Source: Antedon bifida (lineage: Eukaryota; Echinodermata; Crinoidea; Comatulida; Antedonidae). Taken from it: a stretch of DNA of 64,000 nucleotides. Under the pieces are notes generated by a model. That model saw nothing but the letters and a program-made list of their open reading frames with translations, was not told the origin of the DNA and did no database searches. Made by a program: the position numbers and the translations under genes. The DNA is taken from the NCBI GenBank assembly GCA_963402885.1, contig OY727098.1, positions 1,297,001 through 1,361,000 on the forward strand, in the 5' to 3' direction. Shown here one piece after another: positions 1-13,548 of the stretch. The stretch's first letter is position 1. Each line of letters opens with the position of its first letter.

Positions 1-3000
1 ATATCAGGGATGGGGAAGAATGTTTATACAGTATATTGTCCTCTGGTCTACCAGAAAAAAATGTTCTTTAGCTCTCAAACTTAATGTGACAAAAAATGTG
101 ATGTGCCCATATATGGACGCGATGATGTCACTACCGTATTTGGGCACCTCACACTTTTCTTGTCAAACTAGTTTGATGGTGTAGACAGAGCTTTATTGTT
201 TTACATAGATTTTAAAGCTATAAATAAAAACAATTGTAAATGTCACATTTTTTAGATGTAACATAAATATGTTTATTATAATTTTCTTAAATAATCTGAA
301 ATGAAATTGTTTGTGCCAAGAGAACCACATATTTTATTATAAATCCATTTTAATATGTATAAATTATGAATCCTGAAATAAATGTTTTGTGTTTATCGGA
401 AACTCTCCCAGACTTTTTTTGAGGTCCAAACAGTCCCAAACACATCCGAATACCAGACTTTCTGGAAAATCAGTCATATTTGGCCAGCCCAAAGGTATCC
501 AGTATTGGGAGAGTTGACTGTATTATGAATTTGATGTTTAAATCAAGAATCTGTAAAGTTTGTCTATCTGTTTCCTGTGACATCTTTTTCCACTTGAGCC
601 TGATATAAGTGCTTGCGTTGAGATCAAGTAAGAATAAGATGACACAAATTGTTTTACTTGATAAGTTGTAACCTTGTTGAACACGACACTTGAATAGACT
701 GAAGTAGTGATTTACTTTGAGGAACATAATGTACTATACTACATCATGTAAAGGGTGTACAACGCTATCAAAATAATGTTATAGCTATTAATATAATCTG
801 TCGTGTAGGCTTATCATATAAACTTGCTGGTATTGATAACTGTGTATAGTTTATCTATGATATATACAATAATACACCAGAAGTAATTATGTACTTCCTC
901 CAATACAGTGATTTTCCTCTCAACTCCAATTAATGATCACAAGTATTGGTGCAGTTTGGAAGAATTAAATTCAATACTTCGGATTGGTATGGTCATGTGA
1001 ATGAATTATCCCTCTATGGTGATGACATCATCACAGATTACAAATGTAGGGGTTATCTAACCCATGGAGGAAAAACTGCTCTCTCTCTCTCTTTTGGAAA
1101 ATATATTGTAGCCCTGATGGCCTGTACATTTATTTATTCTTTATTAAAAATTTGCCAAATAGAATTTAGAATATACGTCCATGATATACCCAGGAGTAAC
1201 CCATGGACTGAGTATGTGGCCCAACACACAAGTGGAATTATCTTTTATTATGAAGTAGATATCAATTTTTGTGCCATATTTTCTCTATTTTTTTCATCGC
1301 AATAGACTCTACATACTGTATTACAATTAAATCGTCTATTTTTAATGTAAGAAAAAGGCTATAGTAAATTAGTATTGTGTTGAATATGTTTGTGTACACA
1401 CACACATACACTAACTTGTGCAGCTTGTCTTCCATGTGCTAGTAAAAAGTATATAAATAGTGTACGTAATTTTAAAATTATCAAGCAACTTGTAATGTGC
1501 ATCTATGTATAGATTTTTAAGACCATTTATTATCGCAAATGCAGATAAATGTCGCAAAAGAATCCAAAACATCTTTCTCGAGTGTCTTATTCTTACTATA
1601 TAGAGGGCGGTATACATGTTATCAACAAAAAGCAACTTTTTTTTAAATACAGGAGGCGCGCTCTATTTTCTCCGTTTTTAGTGGATACAATCAGTTTTAT
1701 TAGCTTCTGTTTAAAAATTAGTTTCATTATAATTTGTTGGTTTAATCATAAAGATGTAACAGTAATTATTAACATAATTTAACCGTAAAAAATAGTTCTC
1801 TAACTCATTAGGCTCAATCTTGTGATCACCGTCTTGTTAAGACTCCTCTATACTCCCCTAAAATTCAATGATTCAAGCTTCCCCGCCAAAAAATCCTCGC
1901 TACGATTTTTCACGTTTTAATTTTATATTTTGTGTATTCTAATAATCCAAAAAAAAATCACTCGGCGGTCGCTTTTTAGAGGGTAACAACCTACCATGTC
2001 AATTAAAGAGAGCCTTCCATTATTGTGTCAATCGAAGCAGCCACAAACTCCACCATTGGCAGCTAGTTTTTATTCAATATCCTTTTTTATTTCAATATTA
2101 GCTCTTAATCATTTTTTAAATTAAAAGTTAATGATATTGAATACACAATTATAATCATTTAACAGCGACTTTTAAACAATCATTCTTCAAAGACCTAACC
2201 AGTTTGGTATCCCTCATAAAAAAATCAAATCCGCAAGAAGTGAGAAGGTTTTGACTTTGTTTTAATAATAATAAAAAATACCATACTTATTCGAAACTAT
2301 TGTAGTGTTTAGGGAGGGTGGTGTTTAAAGCTGTGTGTGTGTGTGTTTCGTAATGTATAATCAAATAAATTCATCCCTAATATGAAAAACACAATTTATA
2401 TCAAGAAGCGATAAATAATTATAGTAATTAAAAATCATTGGTCAATAGATGGTAAGGCCCCCAGGGAGTTTTATTTGAGGGGGAGTTTTCCAGACAATGT
2501 TTTATGAGGAGGGAGGCGTTTATACGAGATGGAAATTTATTCAAAGCGAGGCGTTTATTATTCGAATAAAAACGGTACAAATAAATCGTTTTATTTTTCT
2601 AAGTCGGCCCTATATGCTGACTAAATGGGCCTATTGTTCACCACCACTCAACGCACCCAATTCCCAACAACAAAAGTAACCAAAAGCACCCCACCCAAAA
2701 GGAAACAATCAAATTCTTAGTTTACTACTTGCATACAACAACAAATGCTTTTTTAAAGATTTGTTTTGAAACCATACTTAGTTCCGTATTATTTAATAAT
2801 ACCATCATTGATATGACCCAAATAATAGTGGGTCGTTGGTCCTGATTACATTTTAGGGAGATTTTCCAATAATCATTACAAAGAATTATTACCTACACAA
2901 GCTTGTTTAGTTTTGTTTAATATAGATATAATTTGCAGATTGAGCTAGTTTTCTAAATTATAATTATGTTAATTAATTGTAATGTTAAATGTGTTTATTT

Positions 3001-3100
3001 TATAAATTTATTTTATTAAATTCCCCATTTTGTAATGGATCGTCCCAGGGAAATACTACTTGGGTTACGAGCAGTTTATTAGCATAAGTAATGAATTGAC
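1..3100. other. AT-rich stretch without a recognisable gene
   Basis: Apart from a MITE copy at 70-193 and a short GT microsatellite near 2333-2347, I see no supported gene. The longest open frame (946-1305, +) has no recognisable domain, no convincing splice sites and the composition expected of AT-rich non-coding DNA. The stretch could include untranslated or distal sequence of a neighbouring gene to the left. Confidence 0.5.
70..193. mobile_element. MITE family 1, copy 1 (left inverted repeat internally deleted)
   Basis: The right end reads GTGTAGACAGAGCT followed by TTA, and the interior has the family's TGTGACAAAAAATGTGATG and CCATATATGGAC blocks. The left terminal repeat has lost about 11 bases (AGCTCT joined directly to CAAACTTAATGTGAC). 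Non-coding and non-autonomous. Confidence 0.85.
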
Positions 3101-3119
3101 ATACAATACAATTTTACTG

Positions 3120-3420
3120 AACGAGCCAGGGAGATAGAGAAAGGATTGGATTGGACTGCCATCTTGGTTTTTTCCTGTGGATAAATATCAAGTGCTCTGA
3201 TCGTTTTCACGGGGCATTCCCGAGCAATTCAGGAGTTTTAATCGTGTAATATCGATGAAGGTATATATAAGTACTTGTGGGAAATAATTGATGTGTTTTA
3301 ATGTTCAAATTATGTTACAACAGTTGAGGTATTTGTAGGGACGCGCGGACGATCCGGGGAGCGAGAAAAGAAGAGTGGCGATCATAACGCTTTGTTGTTT
3401 TGTGCATCATACAACCAAAA
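3120..3420 (+). promoter_or_regulatory. possible promoter or 5' non-coding exon zone of CNOT6
   Basis: The sequence is locally richer in GC and CpG than its surroundings (for example GGGACGCGCGGACGATCCGG near 3338). CTGCCATCTTGG at 3156-3167 is the reverse complement of a YY1-type CAAGATGGC site, a motif common just downstream of housekeeping start sites. It lies 3.5 kb upstream of the first coding exon of CNOT6, whose acceptor at 6707 implies at least one upstream non-coding exon. The link to CNOT6 is an inference. Confidence 0.25.
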
Positions 3421-4603
3421 ACAAGCTGGCTTTTCATTGATTTTTGTGTGGTATATTTCAATGCTAAACTAATGAATATTTATTTACTTAATTTTCTAAT
3501 GCTTAAGCTAAATACTACTGTCGAGTGTAATTGTGCTGATAGTGCAGTTTTTAGTGAATACTAAACACACGGAACCACACTTGCTGTTTTTTCTCTGCTG
3601 CTGTGGTGTACAGGGAATCAGGTCAGATGAACTCTGAAATTACCAGTGCAGTGTAGGCACTGGGCCTAGGTTTATTTTGGTAGGCTAGATCCGGTCAAAG
3701 AAAGGATGTTTAAGCCTACCTTGTATTCTAGCCATTTTCCTTGCAATCAGTTTACTTTTTTAGATCCACTTTTCTAATTGTTCTTGCCATTAAAAAAAGG
3801 AGTTTGAGAATGGATTCGTCCCAGGATTTGACCGGTACAATAAATTGGTGTTTTCAGTACCAATTTATGAGATAGGCCTTATATGGTGGGAATTAACCAC
3901 CCTAGATGCAATTAATTTTCAGCTTTGTATCTTAATTTTAAAGTGTCATAAATCACATAATTACATAATATTCAATTACTCAAATTATGTGAATTCTGAA
4001 GATCATAGTACCCCGTCTTCAATAGGCCATATTTTCAAAAATGACATTAAAACGCATGTGTTTGTTATATGGTAACCTAAAACATTTCAGCCAAATCTGT
4101 GACGTGACCTATAATGACCCATTAAGGAATTACCAATTATTAAGCTGGGGTTTGTTGGTTTAACTTGAATTCTATTTTTTCTCCTCTCATCTTTATTCAC
4201 ATTTTGATTACATTATTCCATTTTACTAAGTCAATGAGCTTCCAGTATTAAATATTACTGATCCTAACCAATACAGTACTGTATTTTTAAAATAATTAAG
4301 AACAGCACACATGACACAATGAGTTTAGACAGTTAGAATGTGAGTGTGATGTATAATATAAATAAAAGCTCACAATGCCTTTGCAATTCCCTAAGCCCCT
4401 TAACCTGTATTTTATGAGTTTAAGAGCTTGCGTAATTTCTCATTTTAAAAATGTTCTAAATAGTTTATGCTATGCAATATTTGCTTTACTGTACATTATT
4501 GTGCCATAAACTAGAATAACTAGTAACAAAATTTTTAAAGGGCCATACATACAGAACTACTATAAATACAGGAAAGAAATAAGTGCTGCATAGGCAGGAT
4601 CAT

Positions 4604-4829
4604 GTATAAAAATAAAACAGACAAATTTCTTGTTTCTGCCTCAAAATAAAATATTTATTATACGAGTACTTTCGACCATAGGTCATCATCAGGTACTGAT
4701 AGAATATTGGTAAAAGACTGATATATATCAATCGGTATGATGATGATGACCTATGGTCGAAAGTACTCGTATAATAAATATTTTATTTTGAGGCAGAAAC
4801 AAGAAATTTGTCTGTCTTATTTTTATACT
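4604..4829. repeat. near-perfect long inverted repeat (hairpin), arms about 85 bp
   Basis: The left arm (about 4604-4692) contains ACAAATTTCTTGTTTCTGCC and CGAGTACTTTCGACCATAGG. The right arm (about 4740-4829) is its reverse complement with only a few differences, leaving a loop of about 45 bases. The direct sequence TACTATAAATACA occurs near 4558 and again near 4826. This may be a fold-back MITE; it would give a long hairpin RNA if transcribed. Confidence 0.85.
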
Positions 4830-5086
4830 ATAAATACAATTTTATTAAAATGAAATTTTTGCAAATTTATGCTTGATATACTTAGGTCGCAGCAATAAAA
4901 GTAGTTTACACTGTACAGTACAAGAAGAAGAAGAATTATTATTGTCAATGTCATGGAGATAAAGAAATTATTTACCAAATTCATAATTGCATGTCTCCTT
5001 AATAATAATATTTATTTGGTCACTGATGAAAAAATAATGAGTGCTGATAGGCTAAGCCCAATTAGATTCTGCACTCACTTCATACA

Positions 5087-5300
5087 ATACAAACAGTTAA
5101 ATATTCAATTCAATTCAATTCATTTCACATTTATTCAATTAATGAAAACTTAGACAATGTAAACAATATAAACAAATAATGATTTCCTTAATTTGGATCA
5201 GACTTAGAGGCCGAGGCCTGTCTCAGAAAGACCCAACAAAACATAAATACAAAATAAAAATGTGTACAAATTAGATAAAATAGAACCTTAATATACAAGA
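5087..5300. repeat. probable interspersed repeat fragment
   Basis: Contains a short CAATT tandem, then TTTCACATTTATTCAATT, then TTAGAGGCCGAGGCCTGTCT and CCCAACAAAACATAAATAC. This GC-spiked block in AT-rich surroundings looks like the tail of an interspersed element. The family was not identified from sequence alone. Confidence 0.3.
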
Positions 5301-6721
5301 AAGGTAATAGGGGTTCTACTGTTTCAATTTACTCGCGAGGCAAATACAGTAGTTCATTGACCTTAAAGTTACTGTAATAATTATAAGGAAATCAATGAAA
5401 ATCAACATGTTTTTTGTATACTGTTGATAACCATCTCCATGTTAGCTTGAGTTTGATTACCTTATTGATTAGTATAAGATTTAATAAATAGCTATTATGA
5501 TTGAATATAGGATAGTACCCCATTCATTCCAAATTGTTCATAGAACAAAATGGTTTTTAAAACTTAAAGAATGTGATATAGTAGACTATAGATTCCTATA
5601 ATACTTCGGAAATAGATACAGTACCGAGAATTAGCGTTCTATAATAAGGACAATTATTGTTTGTTATACAGACTTTTAGTATATAACATTCGTGCAAAAT
5701 ACTGTATTTGATTAATGCATTTCTAAACTATAAAGTAACACCAGTATTGTCAATGCAGACAATGAAAGTTTTCTCATCAATATAAACAGTAAGCAGGTCT
5801 CAGATAAATGTTTAAACTTATTCACACATTAAATGGGTTTGATTAATTTTAACCTTGGGTATCTAGAAAAGCATTTTGTTTTTCAAGTCAACTATGACAT
5901 TGCCGTCATTGCTCAGTGAATCAGAGTTAAGAGAAGTGATTATGTTTAGCCACCAGCCTGCAGTAGGCTCACGATCATAAGCTTACAAGCTGAGTGTAAT
6001 CCTTGTAAGCTCCTTGCACAGCGTTAAACATAGAAAATTTCATTAAAGTTGACTCGGTTGGAAGTGAATAACCTATGCAAAATGCTTAATTTATGAAATG
6101 CACAATTGTAGCTGTGCATTATTTCGTTTAGCATTGTAACCGGTTTATGGCCAATATCATCTTGCTCTTTAAAAACTTTGCAGTTTTCAGACAGATTTTT
6201 TGTTATGATAGTCATTCATTCAATGTATTTGTTAGATTAGTGCTGTCTGCTATACCACTGAGACCATCTTTACTGAATTAAGATTAAATGACAGTTAAAT
6301 TACGGTACAGATATGCTTGCATTACTACTTTTATACACTGTTAGTATGTACTTATTACTATATTTAATTGATGCTGAATTGAAACAGGCAAGCTGAGGAT
6401 AGGATACTACTGTAGATTGTAATTGGTGACATACTGTAATTGTATAGAAACTGAAGGATGCAGCGCAAGCTGTAGGATACATGGGTGCTTAGAGCCTTCA
6501 TCATTACCCCATTGTTGGGGTAAGGGGAAAAGAGACTTACAGTGAAGCATGATTGCTACTGTACAGTACTACTGTATAGGTGGAAGGCCCAAAAAGTAAC
6601 ATGTGTAAAGTTTACTTCTGTATAATACTGAGTGTAGGTGCAAGATGTTAAGCTGAGTGAGCCCTCTAAAGTACAGAGCATTCAAATCTTTTTTTTTATT
6701 TTCGTAGAAATTAAAAAAGGA

Positions 6722-9700
6722 ATGCCTAAGGAGAAGTACGAAAGTAGCAAAGACAGAAGACAGCATCGCATACTCACCCCTGAGGAGGTAGCAGCAGGGA
6801 AGAAAACAAAATGGGAGGCGCTAGAAATAACGGGTACCATACGCAACGTTAGTCCAAGATTATGGAATTTAAACCATTTGACAGCGTTATACCTCAACGA
6901 CAACTGCCTCCAGCGGGTACCTGCAGAAATTTGTCGTCTTACAAATTTACTCTACCTGGACTTATCAGCAAATAAGCTAAGGAGTCTCCCTGCAGAGCTT
7001 GGTGATATGGTTAATTTGAGGTAATAGTCTTAATTTATAAAGTTTTTTTAGATTCTTACATTTAATATAATAATGATAATATAGGGATGTAGACAGGTAC
7101 AGGTTAGGCTTTACAAATTTAATGGTTGGGGAGGAATGCTAAAATGTTTCAGGTACCCAGCAGAAGGTTTTTTGGCCGAGTGCTACAGGTTTGATGAAAT
7201 TAGGCAATGGTGGAAGACCTGAAAAATAAGCTTTAGGCTGAGTAGATGTCGCCATCCAGCACAATACATTTCATTTCTTCCATGATATGTGCTTTAATTA
7301 AAGCATTATGTATGTTTGGATGGAATTTACAGTAATTAAAAAAATTGTATGTGACTTCTACTACACAGTATGCTGAAGTATTGCAGAAAGTATTTTTCAA
7401 TGTAAATACCAAAAGCTTATTCAAAAACAAATTGTGTTTACATTATTACTATGTGTATGCATGTGTATTGTAAACAAGCTATAGACAAGCTTTATTGAAT
7501 GAGTGAGTTAAGAAAAGAATTAACAACCTGTGATCCCTTTGTTGCATTTTCACAAAAACATTTACAAGGATGTGGTGACCTCAATCGTGAGTGACCTCAA
7601 TCTTGACTGGGTACTGCTTTGGGTTTGTGGTTGTTTATCTGTCTGATCACTATTATGTCTTAATAGATTACTATGTTTACTGGACTGTAGTACCACAGTG
7701 GGGAAAAATAATTATTTGTTGTAGGTTACCACTCAGGTTACTTTAATAACCAATGGGCAAAGTTGAGTCTATTTCGTGCCAACTTACCTGGATAAACCGA
7801 CAATAGCCCTTTCTCCTCGAAGAGCGAGATATACCTCGAAAAGTAGAAATTTTCATTGAACACCCCTCTCCACAGTAGTGCTTTTTGTAATGATACAATT
7901 ATCATTAATTAACCATGTAATGTCATACAGTACTGACAAATGCAAGGTTTTAATCATGTTTTTGCTTTAAAATAAATATCTCGAAATGAAGTAAATAATA
8001 CAATGGATTTCATTGTGCACTGGGCGGAGTACAGTAGGGTGGGGACGAATGCGAATACGAATAGAACTTTATTGCAATCAAAGGAAGATTGAAGTTTAAC
8101 AAAAGCGTTTCACTCAGAAACATAAAATGCAATATACAAATATAATAAACATTTAGAAAGTAACACATCTTAGAGTACAGTACCTTCAAAGTCTTTAACC
8201 CATCCTAAAGCATTTTTTCGGAATTCCAATTATCATAAGTTTTGCTACATCACAAGAGAAATGTCATCCTGATGGATCCTTTGTAAGAGAAAATCAACAA
8301 TTACCATACTTGTTGCTACTGTAGCTACATGACCAATAAAATGTCATTTCGATAGATCCGTTGTTAAGAGAATTAAAAATTAAACAAATAAATAATACTG
8401 TACAGTTAGTAAAGTGTATTAGTTTTTTTTTACTTTCTTTGGCAAGACATTTTATTATTTACCAGTATCCGATTCTTTGAAAATAGTGTAATATAAGAGA
8501 GCATATTTTATTTTGCAGGGAACTGTTGTTAAATTACAACCATTTGCGAGCATTGCCGTTGGAACTAGGCCGTTTATTTCAATTAATCATGCTAGGTTTG
8601 AAGGGCAATCCTCTACCCAGTGACTTATTAAGCATTTACGAAGATGGAAATGGTACACAGCGACTTCTAACACAATTGTTAGATAATTTACATGCTGGAT
8701 GTAAGTGCAGGCATTCTTACATTGAATTTATAATAGACCTTGTGGTGGATCAGCTCATGCCTTCCAGTTTCCTATGTGCTTTGGTTGAATTTATATAACC
8801 GAAAACCAACATTTTTACCATAGTGGTACCTCGATTATTTTGGTCAAGGTATTCTTGTATGTGAATGTCTTGTAAAATTGTATTTTTGTGTGGGTCCCTA
8901 TGATCAGCTTCGGCTGGAATGACCACCCTCATAAAATTAAGTAAATGAAGGTCTGCATGAAATACAATACATAAATTGTACTAGCTATCAGCAAATTAAA
9001 TAATTTGTATGTGATAATACAAAAAAAAACAGCCACAGCATTTCTTTCAGTTGGCTGCTGTTTTAGGTAGAAAGCTTAGACCATGTGCTACATAAATTGA
9101 TTCTTGACCTTTGAAAGTCAAAGTTCAACAACTTCACTTTGTTAAAATTGACCTGACTGTTCTGCTTTGTTTTTTAAAACACAAGTATTACAGAATTGTA
9201 TTTTTTTAATAGAGTTTCTACTGTAAACTTAATCTAATGTTATTCTTTGCTTGTTTTTTTTTTCTAGCTCCTACTGTCATGCCCCCTGTAAGGCCTTGGC
9301 TTCATCTAGCTCACCCAGAACGATCAAAGCCTGGAGGTAAATTATTTACATTTTGAGTGGAACATAATTGGAATCGTATGATCACTTTGCATTGAATAAT
9401 GTGGAAAATGAGGATACTAATGTTGTACATGCATAATTGACAACCAGTGATTCCATATCACATTCAAAGAGAAATGAGTTGAACACACTATGAAACCCCA
9501 GTGGTATAATCATACAACATGCATGTAATAGAACAGAATGCATATTCTGACACATAATTATACTTACAGTACAGTATATGAATTGAGTGAATGAACTTTT
9601 AAAATATTTAGCAAAATGTGTATAAAATGTCAGTGATACAGTGATGATAAATTGTCATAATGTTTTAATAATTTTAAGCTCTGTCTACACTATCAAACCT

Positions 9701-12700
9701 TATGTGACAAAAAATGTGATGTGCCTATATATGGACATGATGATGTCATATCACTACCATATTTGGGCATATCACTACCATATTTGGGCATATCACGCTA
9801 GTGTAAACATAGCATCAAATTAAAGATTAGATTCCATGTTTGTCTCTTTATTGGAAAACTGCCCAAATCACTTTTTCTTTCTATGTGCCCATGGGTGTCT
9901 ACATTCTAATGTTAGTGTTTGGTAACCTGTTTGTGCAAAGGTTATATTTAATCACAGTTAAACTTCTTGTATATATTTTCTCATTTGTACTGTAGAGAGT
10001 GACCTTTAAACATTACATGGTATGAGAACCAAGTTTTAGTAATGTAAAAATACAGTAGTTTAAACAATAGTTTGTTTTATTTCAGCCATTTTTTCATTGA
10101 TGTGTTACAACGTGCTGTGTGATAAGTACGCTACTCGTCAATTATACGGCTATTGTCCATCGTGGGCGTTGGACTGGGAGTACAGAAGAAAGGGCATCAT
10201 GGATGAAATCATAAATAACAGTGCTGATATCATATGTCTTCAGGTAACTCCTTCTAAATTCTTGCAAGTTAATTTCATTTGTCTGAACTTTAACCTTTGG
10301 TTTTCCATTGTAATTTAATCCACTTGTTCACAGTACAAAACACATTTTAAAGTTAATCTTGATATGTATACAGTACAGTGGACCGTATTGATTGCAAACT
10401 GTGTTTGTATTAAATACTTCTTAATGCTACTTGTGTAGGATGTGTTCTATGTACCCTAGCATATTCACATAATATATAGCATGATGTACTCTAATTATTC
10501 TTCATTAAAATCTATTTTTAATTGAAAATGTTTTCTATTCATATTTAACAAAGATCGTAATTATTTATTAATGAACTAAACATGCCTGAGAAAATTGTTC
10601 TTTGTTCAAATTAATACTTTATTCATAATGTCTTTTAATAGATTGGAAAATTGCTTAAAAACCTCTTTTACAATGTATTAATATAACATTGTGACCGGAA
10701 TCTTGATTTTGTAATTGTTATCTGCTTTGAAATTTAAAAATAATAATTAACATTGAATAAAATTGGTTTGACTTAAAGTAGTAGCTGCTTGGATGTTATT
10801 GTCGGATATGCAATTATTAGAAAAGAGGCTCCAAATATGTTGACAGAAATAAACTTTATGCTAAGCAGAATAAGTTAGTTAAAGCAACCATACAGTATTT
10901 TTCAGTACCCTCTACATACAAATTTGCACTTTGCACCGTTAATTATTGGGCCTAATTGATACCATCTAATTTAATAACAAATTGATTTTGCAGGAAGTAG
11001 AGACAGAACAGTACTTCAACTTCTTTTTACTGCAGTTGAAGCAACAAGGGTATGATGGTGTCTTCAGCCCCAAATCAAGAGCAAAGACCATGGGAGAGCA
11101 TGAGCGAAAACATGTGGATGGATGTGCCATCTTCTTCAGGACAAGCAAGTAAGTTTTACCATTGATTACATTCTTCATTTCTTTATTCAAATTCAAAACA
11201 AACAAACAGTACAAGAATGAATTCAGGGTAGCACAAAAAAGTAACCAATGGTCAAACTTATTTCCATTGTGGCCCTTAAGGATGAAATAGGTACAGAATA
11301 TAGTTTAATACAAAATTAGACAATTACAATTACCTGTGTATTTTAAGCAAACCATGAAACTAATTAATTGTATTTGAATCTAGATTTAGCCTTGTCAAAG
11401 AACATCTTGTGGAGTTTAATCAAGTTGCAATGGCAAATGCAGAGGGTTGTGAGGACATGTTAAATCGTGTAATGACCAAGGATAACATTGGCGTTATTGC
11501 CTTACTGGAAATGAGAGAAGGATGTATCGATCCATGTAAGTATAGTCTTTCTGATCCATTGACCATCTGAGTTCCGCAATGAAGAAGTTGAGATGTTTTA
11601 TTATACATTTAATCCTGTTACCACACCATAAATTCATTTTAGATATAAGTGGAGATATTATATAATTGATGTGTAGATGTAGGTACACATAACCAGTCGT
11701 GAACTGGTTAATAATAATATGGGTTTATATAGCGCACATACCACTCAAGGCGCAGCCTAAATTTAGGTTACCCAGCCTAAATTTAGGTTACCCAGCCTAA
11801 ATTTAGGTTACCCAGCCTAAATTTAGGTTACTCAGCCTAAATTTGGGTTACCCAGCCTAAATTTCTTCCTTCTAGCTCTGGTAATAAGAAAGTTGATTAA
11901 GGTTTTATAACAAGATAAATGTTTACCTATGACCTACTCTAATAATCTAATATATTATAGCATTTTTTGTATATATTGGTTAAGTAACTAAATCCTTGGG
12001 TGTCAGTATCTTTAAAAGCACAATAAGAGATTGCCCAGACCTTCTATCTTTATCTACAGAATATGTACTATTTTCTACTAACTACTAATGCTTGCTTTAT
12101 TTGTTATTCCATAGCATTTAATTCCGAGTCGACTCCAAGACAGCTATTGATGGTTGCTAATGCCCACATCCATTGGGATCCAGAATTCTGTGATGTTAAG
12201 CTTATCCAGATCATGATGCTTATGAAGGAGCTGAAGAAGTTTCAGGAAGAAGAGTCACACAGCTTTAGGCCTGGGTCATCAGGGTCACAGAATGACCAAC
12301 CAGCAATTCCACTCTTGTTAGCTGGTGATTTTAACTCATTGCCTGAATCAGGTAGGCTTTAGCTAATAGGCAGCTTTTAAAAGTTCCTTGATCACCCCTC
12401 TGCAATAATGAACTAGTCTGGCATAGACTACTGTGCCAAAACCATTGTTCACTTTGTAATTTTGTTTCTTGTGGTGTGTATTTACAAATGCCTTATTTCT
12501 CCATGTTTTTTAATAATTATATTATAATTGATTAATTTATGTTTTGTTTCAGGTGTGATTGAATATTTGGCAAAAGGAAAAATCTCACTGAATCATCCTG
12601 ACTTCAAAGAGATGGATTACAAGAAGTTATTTAACTTCAGCAGCAGTCCCGAGCAAAACGGTCACATTAGCCATTCCTTCCGCCTGCATAGCGCTTATGA

Positions 12701-12968
12701 AAACACGCACATGGATTTTACGAATCACACGTTCGATTTCAAGGGTGTTATCGATTATGTATTTTATTCAAGTGACTTTATGTCGCCACTCGGGGTCCTT
12801 GGACCAATGAACTGTGACTGGTTTGAGAGTCAAAAAGTCGTAGGCTGCCCGAATCCAAATGTGATGTCAGATCACTTCTCGCTGTTGGTCGAATTTGAGA
12901 TGCCATTGAATTTCAGCAACAGCGTTACGGGTGGCGGCAACAGTCACATCGTGCTCTCGAGGCGGTAA
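6722..12968 (+). CDS. CNOT6: CCR4-NOT transcription complex subunit 6 (CCR4 deadenylase), complete
   Basis: Catalytic poly(A)-specific exoribonuclease of the cytoplasmic CCR4-NOT complex, which shortens mRNA poly(A) tails. Coding exons: 6722-7020, 8519-8700, 9268-9336, 10086-10243, 10994-11148, 11384-11535, 12115-12351, 12553-12968. All have GT-AG borders with matching phases, giving 555 aa, the length of vertebrate CNOT6L. The start MPKEKYE matches the family N-terminus. Residues about 50-160 form leucine-rich repeats (YLDLSANKLRSLPAELG) that bind the CNOT1/CAF1 side of the complex. Residues about 185-545 form the endonuclease/exonuclease/phosphatase domain. The expected catalytic residues are present: E237 in LQEVETEQY, D410 in AGDFNSLPES, H525 in SDHFSLL. 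MCYNVLCDKYATRQLYGYCP is family-diagnostic. The acceptor at 6707 lies 14 bases before the ATG, so upstream exons are non-coding. Vertebrates have two paralogues (CNOT6, CNOT6L); I cannot say which name is preferable for this single gene. Confidence 0.97.
7021..8518 (+). other. CNOT6 intron after first coding exon
   Basis: A 1.5 kb intron. It holds a copy of an interspersed repeat at about 7766-7840 and, near 8040-8180, a tract (GAATAGAACTTTATTGCAATC) that looks like another degraded repeat. No gene was seen inside. Confidence 0.6.
7766..7840 (+). repeat. interspersed repeat sharing sequence with 62480-62546
   Basis: GTCTATTTCGTGCC, AGCCCTTTCTC and AGCGAGATATACCTCGAAAA recur in the same order and orientation at 62480-62546. 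The two copies are diverged. No inverted ends or coding potential were seen. Confidence 0.55.
9677..9813. mobile_element. MITE family 1, copy 2, in a CNOT6 intron
   Basis: The left end AGCTCTGTCTACACTATCAA is preceded by TTA. The right end is degenerate (GCTAGTGTAAACATAGCA). The interior has CCTATATATGGACATGATG and two copies of the internal 21-base unit TATCACTACCATATTTGGGCA. Confidence 0.9.
11700..11875. repeat. interspersed repeat fragment with 20-bp tandem array, CNOT6 intron
   Basis: Begins with GGGTTTATATAGCGCACATACC, a phrase typical of abundant dispersed elements in invertebrate deuterostomes (from memory, not searched). About 5.5 copies of CAGCCTAAATTTAGGTTACC (20 bp) follow. The copies differ by only one or two bases, suggesting recent expansion. 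Confidence 0.75.
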
Positions 12969-13424
12969 CAGCCTTGGTGGCGCCATTTAAATTCAATGAT
13001 AATCTGTACAGTTGTGTATATGAGTTATTTTTATGTCTCAAAATTTAATAGAAATGACTAAATTTAAAATGACGTAATCTGATAGATTTTGCAGTAACTG
13101 CTTTGGTGGCTTTGTAACTGATGTTTGATAAATTGTAAAAATGCACTCCTGACCTAAGCCATCCTGACCCTTTACTCATTATTACTAGCCTTAGTGTTAT
13201 TAATGCAAAATAATTAGTACTTGTTGCATACAGTTCCTAAGCCAAGTGTTCCATTTTAAAACTTATTTTAAAACTAGATTTTTACTTTTCATTTGATATA
13301 CAATTTGAATTAAATTTGTTGAAAAAAACCCCCCAAATTTTCAATTCTTCTACTTAATACTAATCATGTATTTATAAAATGGAAAAGGTTTCTCCCCAAC
13401 ATTTAAATGTTTTCATTGTGATAA

Positions 13425-13548
13425 TGTCATAAATGGTTTGTGATTTTGATGATGTCATAAATTGTAGATGATGTCATTATGATGTCATAAATGGTTTGTG
13501 ATTTTGATGATGTCATAAATTGTAGATGATGTCATTATGATGTAATCA
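13425..13548. repeat. 58-bp direct tandem duplication
   Basis: Two nearly identical copies containing GTCATAAATGGTTTGTGATT and GATGATGTCATAAATTGTAG lie head to tail, followed by a partial third (GATGTAATCAATGG). The tract is 460 bases after the CNOT6 stop codon. Confidence 0.85.

Noticed and set aside
946-1305. 119-aa open frame
   Set aside because: No recognisable domain and no flanking splice or promoter logic. The length is within what AT-rich DNA gives by chance in 64 kb.
5975-6015. Short palindrome AGCTTACAAG...CTTGTAAGCT
   Set aside because: Ten-base arms are within what is expected by chance or from a decayed repeat, and no second copy was found.
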